Positions 1 to 5,996 of a stretch of 12,093 nucleotides of DNA are shown here, piece after piece. Position 1 is the stretch's first letter. Each line of letters begins with the position of its first letter. The position numbers and the translations under genes were made by a program. Source of the DNA: Thiobacillus sp. (GTDB lineage Bacteria > Pseudomonadota > Gammaproteobacteria > Burkholderiales > Thiobacillaceae); NCBI GenBank assembly GCA_024710445.1, contig JANJUT010000102.1:1-12093 (forward strand), read 5' to 3'. Below the pieces are notes generated by a model. It did not search any database, was not told the DNA's origin, and worked only from the letters and a program-made list of their open reading frames with translations.

Positions 1-123
1 TTGCGCTGCACCGAGATCGATCTGGAAAGCATCACCAACCTGCGGCGCCTGGTCGAACTGAACCTTGGCGATGAAGCCGCCTTGCACCGTGAAATATCCG
101 CGATGCTGCAGGTAGATAAATAG
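1..123 (+). CDS. 3' end of a CDS, possibly PilZ-domain protein
   Basis: The first frame is open from the window edge to a TAG at 121-123, giving 40 residues (start of the gene lies outside). The tail contains [19 protein letters not shown] followed by an HREISAML helix. This resembles, from memory, the C-terminal end of PilZ-type c-di-GMP-binding domains of betaproteobacteria, where a Cys-x-x-Ile-Asp segment leads into an LRRLVELN helix. The RxxxR and D/NxSxxG ligand-binding motifs would lie upstream and cannot be seen, so the family call is tentative. Codon use is GC-rich, like the core genes further right. No obvious terminator follows the stop immediately. Confidence 0.45.
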   Translation: MRCTEIDLESITNLRRLVELNLGDEAALHREISAMLQVDK

Positions 124-330
124 ATCGCGCGAGCGTCGTCAGGTGCCGCTCTACGCCGGCAGCGGTGCGAATACAGGAAGAAGATGGGCCCGTTTACATG
201 ACTGAATCCGGCCCACCACAGTCATTGACCACCCCACTCTAGTTCTGACAGATGTTGGACCTGCAAGAGACGTTCACCGTTGCTTTATGGCCGACAGGTA
301 ATCGGCTATTCTGTTAAAAAACTCTTTGGA

Positions 331-369
331 GGTGGTTTGCGACAGAGTTTGGGGGGTATCCAAACCACC
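331..369. repeat. 9-bp perfect inverted repeat with 21-base spacer
   Basis: GGTGGTTTG (331-339) and its exact complement CAAACCACC (361-369) flank a 21-base spacer. A second, competing pair overlaps it: AACTCT 320-325 with AGAGTT 344-349. Two mutually exclusive stems are compatible with a switch-like RNA, but this may be chance in a non-coding stretch. No nearby T-tract. Confidence 0.4.
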
Positions 370-377
370 AACTCATT

Positions 378-387
378 AACGATCGTT
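378..387. repeat. 10-bp perfect palindrome
   Basis: AACGATCGTT is self-complementary over all ten bases. It lies in the non-coding region about 310 bases upstream of the sigma-54 promoter. It could be an operator, but no family-specific match is recognised. Confidence 0.3.
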
Positions 388-494
388 GAATATGGGCAAT
401 CCTGAGGGGCCAACTTTCAGGAAGACACGTCAGTCAAGGCCTCGCAGACGTTTTTCAACAGAATCCGGCCTGAGCAGACTGCCACCGAGCCTGT

Positions 495-508
495 AAACCA
501 TGGTCTGT
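495..508 (+). repeat. REP-like element, left copy (inverted partner at 1482-1495)
   Basis: AAACCATGGTCTGT matches the reverse complement of 1482-1495 (AAACCGTGGTCTGT) at 13 of 14 bases. The pair brackets the PEP-CTERM gene and its promoter in inverted orientation. The similarity stops abruptly on both sides, and this copy lacks the clear stem seen at 1480-1514, so it may be a decayed copy or a chance match. Confidence 0.35.
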
Positions 509-599
509 TTTTTATTGTCCAGTCCGCTTGCCCATGTCAAGTTGGATCACGAGCAATCCAATTTCATATGTCGGTAAAATTTACACTAAATCCTTAAGC

Positions 600-612
600 C
601 ACTTTAAAAGTG
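600..612. promoter_or_regulatory. Perfect dyad, possible activator site for the sigma-54 promoter
   Basis: CACTTT-A-AAAGTG is a perfect 6-bp inverted repeat with a one-base centre. It is centred about 90 bases upstream of the -24 element at 696. Sigma-54 promoters need an upstream-bound enhancer-binding protein, and palindromic sites 80-200 bases upstream are typical. PEP-CTERM genes in exopolysaccharide-forming betaproteobacteria are controlled by the PrsK/PrsR two-component system, so a PrsR site is a reasonable guess. Its consensus is not known to me and the link is inference. Confidence 0.3.
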
Positions 613-695
613 CTGCGCGCCCATCATTAGAAGTTGACACATAACCCCATGAAAAACATGCATATTTGTTAATTTTGATTGAGCGGCGTATAAGT

Positions 696-711
696 TGGCA
701 TACACCATGCT
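696..711 (+). promoter_or_regulatory. Sigma-54 (RpoN) -24/-12 promoter of the PEP-CTERM gene
   Basis: TGGCAT-N5-ATGCT fits the RpoN consensus TGGCAC-N5-TTGCW. The invariant GG (697-698) and GC (709-710) are separated by exactly ten bases, as required. The predicted transcript would start near 722, leaving a leader of about 48 bases before the start codon at 770. That leader contains a small hairpin (727-732 with 738-743, one wobble). The upstream DNA is AT-rich and holds a TTGATT half-site (675-680) loosely like an IHF site. RpoN control of PEP-CTERM genes is an established pattern in exosortase-bearing bacteria. Confidence 0.7.
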
Positions 712-769
712 TGGTTTCAGCTATTCCTTAGCACTCCGCTAGGAAAGTATTAATCAAAGGACCATGAAC

Positions 770-1405
770 ATGAAATTCAATAAAGGTCGATCAGTCCTAG
801 GAGCGTTGCTTTTTACATTGACGCTTGGAACGATTAGCGCATCGAACGCTGCGGTAATCTACGATAACGGTACGCCCAACACCGATAATGGTTATCCAAT
901 CGGTAGTAGCAACACAGCAGACGATTTCTCGATATCTTCCGGTGGAACCGTTCAGTCGGTAGGTTTTTATTTTCAGAATTACAATGGCATTACTGGTTGG
1001 GACCAACAGGTTACATACTCCTTTTTGACTGATGCCAGCGGACTTCCGGGTATGGTGCTTGCGACAGACTCTGCGCAAAATGTCACCGCCACGATCTCGT
1101 CCTATGCTTGGTGCTGCGGCGGAGGAAACGCATGGCTGGTTGAATTCGATTTGGCATCGGACTTTGTAGCTGTCGCAGGAACCACTTATTGGTTGCAACT
1201 TTCCGGCGCGGGTGGTTCAAGTCCTTGGTGGGTAACCTCTGGACCTGGAAACAGTGTAATTAATGGTTCTACCGTGTACGGTCAAGATATGGCGTTTAGC
1301 CTTATCGGCTCTGACGGGCAGACTGTCCCTGAGCCAACTTCTCTCGCTCTAGCCGGCATTGGACTCACTGGCTTGGCTTTCGCTCGCCGCCGCAAACCTG
1401 CTTAA
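770..1405 (+). CDS. PEP-CTERM sorting domain protein, secreted
   Basis: This is a 211-residue exported protein with an exosortase sorting signal. The N-terminal signal peptide has basic residues at 2-7, a hydrophobic core at about 9-22, and a likely cleavage after SNA (27/28). The C-terminal PEP-CTERM tripartite tail has VPEP at 186-189, a hydrophobic helix at 192-204, and RRRK at 206-209. Exosortase is expected to cut near PEP during export, linked to exopolysaccharide assembly. The middle is a Gly/Ser/Asn/Thr-rich, beta-type domain of no recognised enzyme family; an adjacent cysteine pair at 115-116 followed by GGG is unusual. An ATG at 764 is also in frame, but AAAGGA (756-761) lies only 2 bases from it and 8 from the ATG at 770, so 770 is preferred. 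A sigma-54 promoter precedes it and a terminator follows, so it is monocistronic. It is AT-richer than its neighbours (47% GC in the row 781-840, against 67% in the row 8041-8100 of polA), which may reflect transfer. No exosortase gene is in the window. Confidence 0.9.
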   Translation: MKFNKGRSVLGALLFTLTLGTISASNAAVIYDNGTPNTDNGYPIGSSNTADDFSISSGGTVQSVGFYFQNYNGITGWDQQVTYSFLTDASGLPGMVLATDSAQNVTATISSYAWCCGGGNAWLVEFDLASDFVAVAGTTYWLQLSGAGGSSPWWVTSGPGNSVINGSTVYGQDMAFSLIGSDGQTVPEPTSLALAGIGLTGLAFARRRKPA

Positions 1406-1441
1406 TCGTTGCGCTAAGCAGCATTATTCGACGTACCGTAG

Positions 1442-1468
1442 CCCCGCTTCGGCGGGGTTTTTATTTTT
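1442..1468 (+). terminator. Rho-independent terminator after the PEP-CTERM gene
   Basis: CCCCGC (1442-1447), a TTCG tetraloop, and GCGGGG (1452-1457) form a perfect 6-bp GC stem. It is followed by TTTTTATTTTT (1458-1468). It sits 36 bases after the stop codon and is a strong intrinsic terminator for the plus-strand transcript. Confidence 0.9.
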
Positions 1469-1479
1469 GCAACAACAGG

Positions 1480-1514
1480 GGACAGACCACGGTTTCTAGA
1501 TTCTATGGTTGTCC
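1480..1514. repeat. REP-like imperfect hairpin headed by GGAC
   Basis: GGACA-G-ACCA (1480-1489) pairs with TGGTTGTCC (1506-1514), leaving one bulged G, around a 16-base loop that contains TCTAGA. Short palindromes headed by a GGAC or GTAG tetranucleotide are the known form of REP sequences associated with REP-associated tyrosine transposases (IS200/IS605-like). The string GGGGACAGACCACG also looks to me like one commonly dispersed in proteobacterial genomes. Bases 1482-1495 are the inverted partner of 495-508. No transposase gene is nearby. Confidence 0.4.
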
Positions 1515-1585
1515 GCTTCGGCCGAACTCCAGACGAATAGGAGAGTCAGCCCGTATGACGGCTCATGGCTGCGGATTTACGTCAG

Positions 1586-1837
1586 TTAAACCACAGAAAA
1601 CCCGACCAGCGCAATCTCGTCACCATCCTTTACCGGCGAGGTTTTGTCCACGAACTGCTTGTTGATGGTGATATTCAGCTTGGGATTGCCAAGCAGCATC
1701 TTTTTCCACATTTCCCCGCGCAGCGACAGCGTGAACAGCAGCCGTGCCACATCGGTCACATCGGGCGGCAGTTCGATTTCATCGGCGGCCATGCCAAGGG
1801 AATCAACCAGATCGCCGAAGAACAGAATTTTTACCAT
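1586..1837 (-). CDS. MoaD/ThiS-family ubiquitin-like protein lacking C-terminal Gly-Gly
   Basis: This is an 83-residue beta-grasp protein. The opening MVKILFFGDLVDSLG, the central INKQFVDKTSPVKDGDEIAL segment and the length are typical of MoaD, the small subunit of molybdopterin synthase, and of related ThiS-type sulfur carriers. Classic members end in Gly-Gly, which is adenylated by an E1-like enzyme and loaded with sulfur. Here the protein ends LVGFSVV with no Gly-Gly, and neither other frame supplies one past the stop. It therefore should not act as a standard thiocarboxylate carrier; it may be a divergent paralogue with another role or a decaying gene. AAAGG lies 8 bases before the ATG. 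It is transcribed divergently from uvrD and has no moaE or E1-type gene beside it, so the symbol moaD is not assigned. Confidence 0.75.
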   Translation of the reverse strand: MVKILFFGDLVDSLGMAADEIELPPDVTDVARLLFTLSLRGEMWKKMLLGNPKLNITINKQFVDKTSPVKDGDEIALVGFSVV

Positions 1838-1849
1838 GGGTGAGGCCTT

Positions 1850-1855
1850 TATAAT
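1850..1855 (+). promoter_or_regulatory. Candidate -10 element for uvrD in the 48-base divergent gap
   Basis: A perfect TATAAT lies 30 bases before the uvrD ATG at 1886, predicting a transcript start near 1862. The -35 region is weak: TTTTTA (1828-1833) at 16-base spacing, inside the start of the MoaD-like gene. The complement reads TTATAA, so a minus-strand -10 for the MoaD-like gene could overlap the same bases. Confidence 0.45.
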
Positions 1856-1885
1856 TCACGATTGACCGCCCGATTTTACCCCCGT

Positions 1886-4069
1886 ATGTCTGCCCATCTG
1901 CTGGAAAGCCTCAACCCCGAACAACGCGCCGCCGTGACACTGCCGCACGAATCTGCGCTGATTCTGGCGGGCGCCGGGTCGGGCAAGACACGGGTGCTGA
2001 CCACGCGCATGGTGTGGCTGATCCAGAATCATCAGGTGTCTCCGCATGGGGTACTGGCGGTAACCTTCACCAACAAGGCCGCCAAGGAAATGCTCACCCG
2101 GAATTCGGCCATGCTGCCGATCAACACGCGCGGCATGTGGGTCGGTACCTTCCATGGCCTGGCCAACCGCCTGCTGCGCACGCATTACCGCGAAGCGGGC
2201 CTGCCGCAGTCGTTCCAGATTCTCGACAGCTCGGATCAGCTGTCGGCGATCAAGCGGCTGATGAAATCGATGAACGTCGATACCGAGAAATTCGAACCGA
2301 AGAAAGTGCAGTGGTTCATCAACGGCCACAAGGAAGCCGGTCGACGTGCACGCGATGCCGAGGCCTTCGACGAATATTCGATGCGGATGGCCGAACTCTA
2401 CGAGGCCTACGATGCGCAATGCCAGCGTGAGGGCGTAGCGGACTTCCCCGAACTGTTGCTGCGCTCGTACGAACTGCTGGTTCGCAACGAGCCGCTGCGC
2501 GAGCATTACCAGGAGCGCTTCAGGCACATCCTGATCGACGAATTCCAGGATACCAACACGCTGCAATACCGCTGGCTCAAGCTGTTTGCCGGGCCGCACA
2601 CCGCCCTGTTTGCAGTCGGCGACGACGACCAGTCGATCTACGCCTTCCGCGGCGCCAACACCGCCAACATGGCCGAATTCGAGCGCGAGTTCGCGCACGG
2701 CAATGTGATCAAGCTGGAACAGAACTACCGCAGCCACGGCCACATCCTCACCGCCGCCAACACGCTGATCTCACAGAACGCTCATCGATTGGGAAAAAAC
2801 CTGTGGACCGCGGAAGGCGAAGGCGAGCCGATCCGCGTGTTCGACGCCTACTCCGACCAGGAAGAAGCCCGCTTCGTGGTCGAAGAAGTGCGCGCGCTCA
2901 ACCGCGAAGGCACCAACCTCTCCGACATGGCGCTGCTGTATCGCTCCAACGCCCAGTCGCGGGTGCTGGAACACGCGCTGTTCTCGGCCAACGTGCCATA
3001 TCGCGTCTACGGCGGACTGCGCTTTTTCGAACGTCAGGAAATCAAGCACGCACTGGCCTACCTGCGTCTCTTGACCAACCCGGAAGACGATGGCGCCTTC
3101 CTGCGCGTGGTGAACTTCCCCACACGCGGCATTGGCGCACGCACGCTGGAACAACTGGCCGACAACGCCGCGCGCTCGGGCGCCAGCCTGTGGCAGGCCG
3201 CCTGCACCGGTGGCGGAAAAGTAGCGGGATTCGCCAAGCTGATCGTGGAAATCAAGCAGGTTACACGCGACTTGCCTTTGCCCGAGGCGATCGACCACGT
3301 CATCGAAGCCAGCGGCCTCGGCGACTACTACCGCGCCGACAAGGATGGCGCCGACCGGCTGGAAAACCTCAACGAACTGGTCAATGCCGCGGCACTTTTT
3401 TCAGACGAGGCGGAAGACAGTCTGGTCGATACCAGTGGCATTGAAGTCACGGTAGATGAATCCGCGCCGTTCCGGGCACTCAATATTTTTCTCGCGCACG
3501 CCGCGCTGGAAGCGGGCGAGCACCAGGCCATCGCCGGCCAGGACGCGTTACAATTGATGACGGTGCATGCCGCCAAGGGCCTGGAGTTTCACGCCGTGTT
3601 CATCACCGGGCTGGAAGAAGGCCTGTTCCCACACGAGCAAAGCGCCAACGAGGAAAACGGGCTGGAAGAGGAACGGCGCCTGATGTATGTGGCGATAACC
3701 CGTGCGCGCCGACGCCTCTATCTGTCGCACACACAGTCGCGCATGCTGCACGGCCAGATCCGCTACAACATGCCGTCGCGCTTTCTGGACGAACTGCCCG
3801 AGCAGGTTTTACTGAACCTCAACCGCCGCGAATCCACCTATTCATCCAGCGCCCAGCAGAATATCGCCAGCTACAGCGCGCCACGTAACCCGGGCCTGGG
3901 CAACGACACCGGCTACAAGGTCGGGCAGAGTGTGGCCCATGCCAAGTTCGGCACCGGCATCATCATCGATTTTGAGGGACGCGGCAGCGATGCCCGCGTA
4001 CAGGTGAAGTTTCGCGAATCCGGCACCAAATGGCTGGCGCTGGCTTACGCGAATCTGTCAGCGGCTTAA
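1886..4069 (+). CDS. uvrD: UvrD/PcrA-type DNA helicase II
   Basis: This is a 727-residue superfamily 1A 3'-5' DNA helicase. Motifs appear in order: Q motif LNPEQRAAV (9-17), Walker A AGAGSGKT (28-35), VTFTNKAAKEM (motif Ia), Walker B DEFQDTN (218-224), GDDDQSIYAFRG (245-256), TVHAAKGLEF (559-568), and YVAITRARRRL (601-611) with its arginine finger. The tail from about 676 (GYKVGQSVAHAKFGTG onward) is the Tudor-like domain that UvrD and PcrA use to contact RNA polymerase; this favours UvrD over Rep. Its known role is removing the incised oligonucleotide in nucleotide excision repair and unwinding in mismatch repair. The in-frame upstream extension from TTG 1862 lacks family similarity, and the ATG at 1886 gives the normal N-terminus. 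No clear Shine-Dalgarno is visible. Its stop overlaps that of the convergent membrane-protein gene. Confidence 0.93.
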   Translation: MSAHLLESLNPEQRAAVTLPHESALILAGAGSGKTRVLTTRMVWLIQNHQVSPHGVLAVTFTNKAAKEMLTRNSAMLPINTRGMWVGTFHGLANRLLRTHYREAGLPQSFQILDSSDQLSAIKRLMKSMNVDTEKFEPKKVQWFINGHKEAGRRARDAEAFDEYSMRMAELYEAYDAQCQREGVADFPELLLRSYELLVRNEPLREHYQERFRHILIDEFQDTNTLQYRWLKLFAGPHTALFAVGDDDQSIYAFRGANTANMAEFEREFAHGNVIKLEQNYRSHGHILTAANTLISQNAHRLGKNLWTAEGEGEPIRVFDAYSDQEEARFVVEEVRALNREGTNLSDMALLYRSNAQSRVLEHALFSANVPYRVYGGLRFFERQEIKHALAYLRLLTNPEDDGAFLRVVNFPTRGIGARTLEQLADNAARSGASLWQAACTGGGKVAGFAKLIVEIKQVTRDLPLPEAIDHVIEASGLGDYYRADKDGADRLENLNELVNAAALFSDEAEDSLVDTSGIEVTVDESAPFRALNIFLAHAALEAGEHQAIAGQDALQLMTVHAAKGLEFHAVFITGLEEGLFPHEQSANEENGLEEERRLMYVAITRARRRLYLSHTQSRMLHGQIRYNMPSRFLDELPEQVLLNLNRRESTYSSSAQQNIASYSAPRNPGLGNDTGYKVGQSVAHAKFGTGIIIDFEGRGSDARVQVKFRESGTKWLALAYANLSAA

Positions 4070-4857
4070 CGATCGTCTGCGTTCAGCTGAACCACGTTAT
4101 CAGCAGTCGGTCCGTCTTCCGCCCACACCGCAAAAATCGCCTGATATGAAGCATAGAGCGATCCAAACAACACCGGCATCGCAACCAGCAATCCGAGCAG
4201 CATCGGCACCAGCGCAGCAAAAAACAGCAGCAGGCCAAGCGTCAGGCCATTCATCATCATTGCGGGCCAGTTCTTGGCGACGGCGCGCAAGCTCACGCCC
4301 AATGCGGTCGTTGGGCGCGCGCCACCAAACAGAATCAGCGCAGGTGCAAACCAGGTGGCCATGATCAGCGGCGTAAACAGTGCCAGGCCAGTGAGTACCG
4401 CTGGCATGGCCTGATTGAGCACGGCCTGCATTTCGGCGGGTGTGGCTTTGGGGTTTTTGGCTATCTCCATCACGGCCTGAGGATCAAACCCCATGCTGAC
4501 CATGATCTGCCCGATCAACAGCGCGCCGAGCAATTGCACCGCCCCTACCGTCATCAAGGGAATCGCAGGGCCCTGCAGGCCGGACATGAACTGCGGCAAC
4601 TCAAGTTCGTCGCCGTTATCCAGCGCGCGGTACGCGGCCATGAACCCGGCCACCATCAAGGGCGAAGCCAACTCCGACAGGGAACCACCCACCACGGGAA
4701 TCAGGCCGAGCGCCATCACCACGCCAAACAGCACGCCGAACGCTGCGGAGAGCAACAAGGGATTTTTGCGATAGAGGCGAAAGCCGGCGACCACCCACTG
4801 AAAGCCCTGGTTGGCCGCGACCTTGCGCGGAATGTCTTGGTTGGATGCAGTGTTCAT
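4066..4857 (-). CDS. BPSS1780-type multi-pass membrane protein, function unknown
   Basis: This is a 263-residue hydrophobic protein. The N-terminal QGFQWVVAGFRLYRKNPLLL (17-36) precedes several hydrophobic spans at about 34-55, 64-78, 98-121, 152-178 and 202-245. This arrangement, with a GF-x-LYRKNP entry into the first helix, matches the betaproteobacterial membrane family called BPSS1780 after a Burkholderia pseudomallei gene. No function is established. Residues 123-150 form a more polar loop. ATG 4857 is chosen over GTG 4878 because the resulting N-terminus matches family length; neither has an evident ribosome-binding site. It is the last gene of the minus-strand LOG-DUF2782-BPSS1780 series, 53 bases after the DUF2782 gene. 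Its stop TTA shares bases with the uvrD stop (4-base convergent overlap). Confidence 0.8.
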   Translation of the reverse strand: MNTASNQDIPRKVAANQGFQWVVAGFRLYRKNPLLLSAAFGVLFGVVMALGLIPVVGGSLSELASPLMVAGFMAAYRALDNGDELELPQFMSGLQGPAIPLMTVGAVQLLGALLIGQIMVSMGFDPQAVMEIAKNPKATPAEMQAVLNQAMPAVLTGLALFTPLIMATWFAPALILFGGARPTTALGVSLRAVAKNWPAMMMNGLTLGLLLFFAALVPMLLGLLVAMPVLFGSLYASYQAIFAVWAEDGPTADNVVQLNADDR

Positions 4858-4910
4858 GCGCCGGATTTTAACCGACACATGGATGATTCAGGACTGCGAG
4901 TGCAGCAGGC

Positions 4911-5234
4911 TCAGAACTCCTTTACCACCCACATCGGCGGGCGCATCCCGGAATCGAGGCTGTCCTGCCGCGCAAACTGGCCGTCGCCCTTTTGATCGAT
5001 CAGGTAATATGGCTTGCCTACCTTGGGAATGACTTTCAGCATGTAGAGCTTGCCGTGCGAGCGGTATTCAACCACCCGCCCCTGGGTGCTCGGTGTGATC
5101 GTCACGGGTGGCGCATCGCTGGCGCTCGGCGCGCCATCGGGAACCGGCTTGAGTCCTGGCGGACGATCGGTGGGCGCGGCCGCAACCGCCACGCCACTCA
5201 GCATCAAACTCGACAACAAAATCAGATAACGCAT
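4911..5234 (-). CDS. DUF2782 exported protein
   Basis: This is a 107-residue protein. Residues 1-20 (MRYLILLSSLMLSGVAVAAA) are a signal peptide with cleavage near 19-20, so it is periplasmic or envelope-bound. A Pro-rich linker (24-45) precedes the conserved domain: VTITPSTQGRVVEYRSHGKLYMLKVIPKVGKPYYLIDQKGDG is typical of DUF2782 (PF11191), ending with a PPMWVVKEF strand. The function is unknown; the family is mostly beta- and gammaproteobacterial and commonly found next to polA. A strong GAGGAA lies 7 bases before ATG 5234, which rules out the longer in-frame extension to 5333. It starts 22 bases after the LOG gene stop, so the two are probably co-transcribed. Confidence 0.85.
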   Translation of the reverse strand: MRYLILLSSLMLSGVAVAAAPTDRPPGLKPVPDGAPSASDAPPVTITPSTQGRVVEYRSHGKLYMLKVIPKVGKPYYLIDQKGDGQFARQDSLDSGMRPPMWVVKEF

Positions 5235-5256
5235 CACAAGTTCCTCAAGACAGGGG

Positions 5257-5985
5257 TTACAGGCTGAGCTGGATTTCGCGTTCGGCGATGGAAGGCATGA
5301 ACCCGCGTTTTTCATAATGGCTGAAAATTGCATCGACCACTTCCTGGGGCGTATCGATGATCTGTATCAGGTTAATATCCTCGGGCGAGATCATGCCTTC
5401 GCCTGTCAGTGTGGTTTTCACCCAGTCTGCCAGGCCAGCCCAGAACCTGGAGCCGACCAGGATGATCGGAATATGTGCAATTTTCCCGGTCTGTACCAGG
5501 GTCAGTGCCTCGAACAATTCATCCATCGTGCCAAACCCGCCCGGCATGACGACATAGGCCGCCGCGAACTTGACGAACATGACCTTGCGTGCAAAAAAGT
5601 GCTGGAAAGTCTGGCTGATGTCCTGATAGGCATTGCCGCTTTGCTCGTGCGGCAGCTGGATGTTCAAACCCACGCTGGGAGACTTGCCGAAATACGCGCC
5701 CTTGTTGGCGGCTTCCATGATGCCGGGGCCGCCGCCGGAAATCACCGAAAAGCCCGCATCGGACAGCTTGCGCGCGATCTCCTCGGTCAGCATGTAATAG
5801 GCGTGGTCGGCAGGCGTGCGTGCGCTGCCGAAGATCGACACGGCCGGCCGGATGGACGCCAGCCGCTCGGTCGCCTCGACGAACTCTGCCATAATCCCCA
5901 GCATCCGCCACGACTCGCGCGCCGAATAATTGATCTCGGCGGTACGCTCCGGGTCGGCATTAATCGGTAATTTATCCAAGTGCAT
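5257..5985 (-). CDS. LOG-family nucleotide 5'-monophosphate phosphoribohydrolase (TIGR00730)
   Basis: This is a 242-residue Rossmann-like protein of the LOG ('lysine decarboxylase-like') family. Diagnostic motifs are SGGGPGIMEAAN (83-94) and PGGFGTMDE (148-156), plus ARKVMF (132-137) supplying the conserved Arg133 and Lys134; Glu156 is the likely catalytic acid. Family members cleave the N-glycosidic bond of nucleoside monophosphates, releasing a base and ribose 5-phosphate; plant LOG acts on cytokinin nucleotides. In bacteria the physiological substrate is often unclear. Many older annotations call these lysine decarboxylases, which is wrong. GAGG lies 7 bases before ATG 5985. Its start faces polA with only 11 bases between. 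It leads the minus-strand series with the DUF2782 and BPSS1780 genes. Confidence 0.88.
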   Translation of the reverse strand: MHLDKLPINADPERTAEINYSARESWRMLGIMAEFVEATERLASIRPAVSIFGSARTPADHAYYMLTEEIARKLSDAGFSVISGGGPGIMEAANKGAYFGKSPSVGLNIQLPHEQSGNAYQDISQTFQHFFARKVMFVKFAAAYVVMPGGFGTMDELFEALTLVQTGKIAHIPIILVGSRFWAGLADWVKTTLTGEGMISPEDINLIQIIDTPQEVVDAIFSHYEKRGFMPSIAEREIQLSL

Positions 5986-5996
5986 TTTTACGCCTC

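Larger units (their letters stand above)
124..695. other. Long non-coding region with several inverted repeats
   Basis: No convincing gene is seen on either strand across this stretch. It is AT-richer than the genes to the right and holds several short inverted repeats. ATGACTG 198-204 pairs with CAGTCAT 219-225. ATGGCCGA 287-294 pairs with TCGGCTAT 302-309 (one G-T wobble). GGTGGTTTG 331-339 pairs with CAAACCACC 361-369. AACGATCGTT at 378-387 is a perfect palindrome. CCTGA 401-405 pairs with TCAGG 417-421. None is followed by a good T-run, so none is a clear intrinsic terminator; the 287-309 hairpin is the best candidate to end the upstream gene. The region could be a decayed gene, a structured RNA, or operator DNA for the downstream sigma-54 promoter. 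Confidence 0.55.

Noticed and set aside
198..243. 14-codon plus-strand frame starting at ATG 198
   Set aside because: Too short, no good ribosome-binding site, and it overlaps an inverted repeat; no support as a gene.
313..380. Integron attC-like site suggested by GTTAA...TTAAC and inner inverted repeat
   Set aside because: The core sites are in the wrong orientation (attC begins RYYYAAC and ends GTTRRRY), and no integrase or cassette array is present.
204..470. 10-base direct repeat GAATCCGGCC at 204-213 and 461-470
   Set aside because: Flanking bases do not match beyond the ten, and one such pair is expected fairly often by chance in a 640-base region.
797..1198. 133-codon minus-strand open frame opposite the PEP-CTERM gene
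   Set aside because: The plus strand has a signal peptide, sorting tail, promoter and terminator; the antisense product has no recognisable feature.
1586..1600. Frameshift hiding a Gly-Gly tail in the MoaD-like gene
   Set aside because: Both other frames at the 3' end were read past the stop and neither gives Gly-Gly.
1856..2743. 295-codon minus-strand open frame opposite uvrD
   Set aside because: Shadow of the uvrD coding frame, which carries intact helicase motifs across the same bases.
5257..5985. Lysine decarboxylase
   Set aside because: The PGGxGTxxE motif defines the LOG nucleotide hydrolase family; there is no PLP-binding lysine motif.
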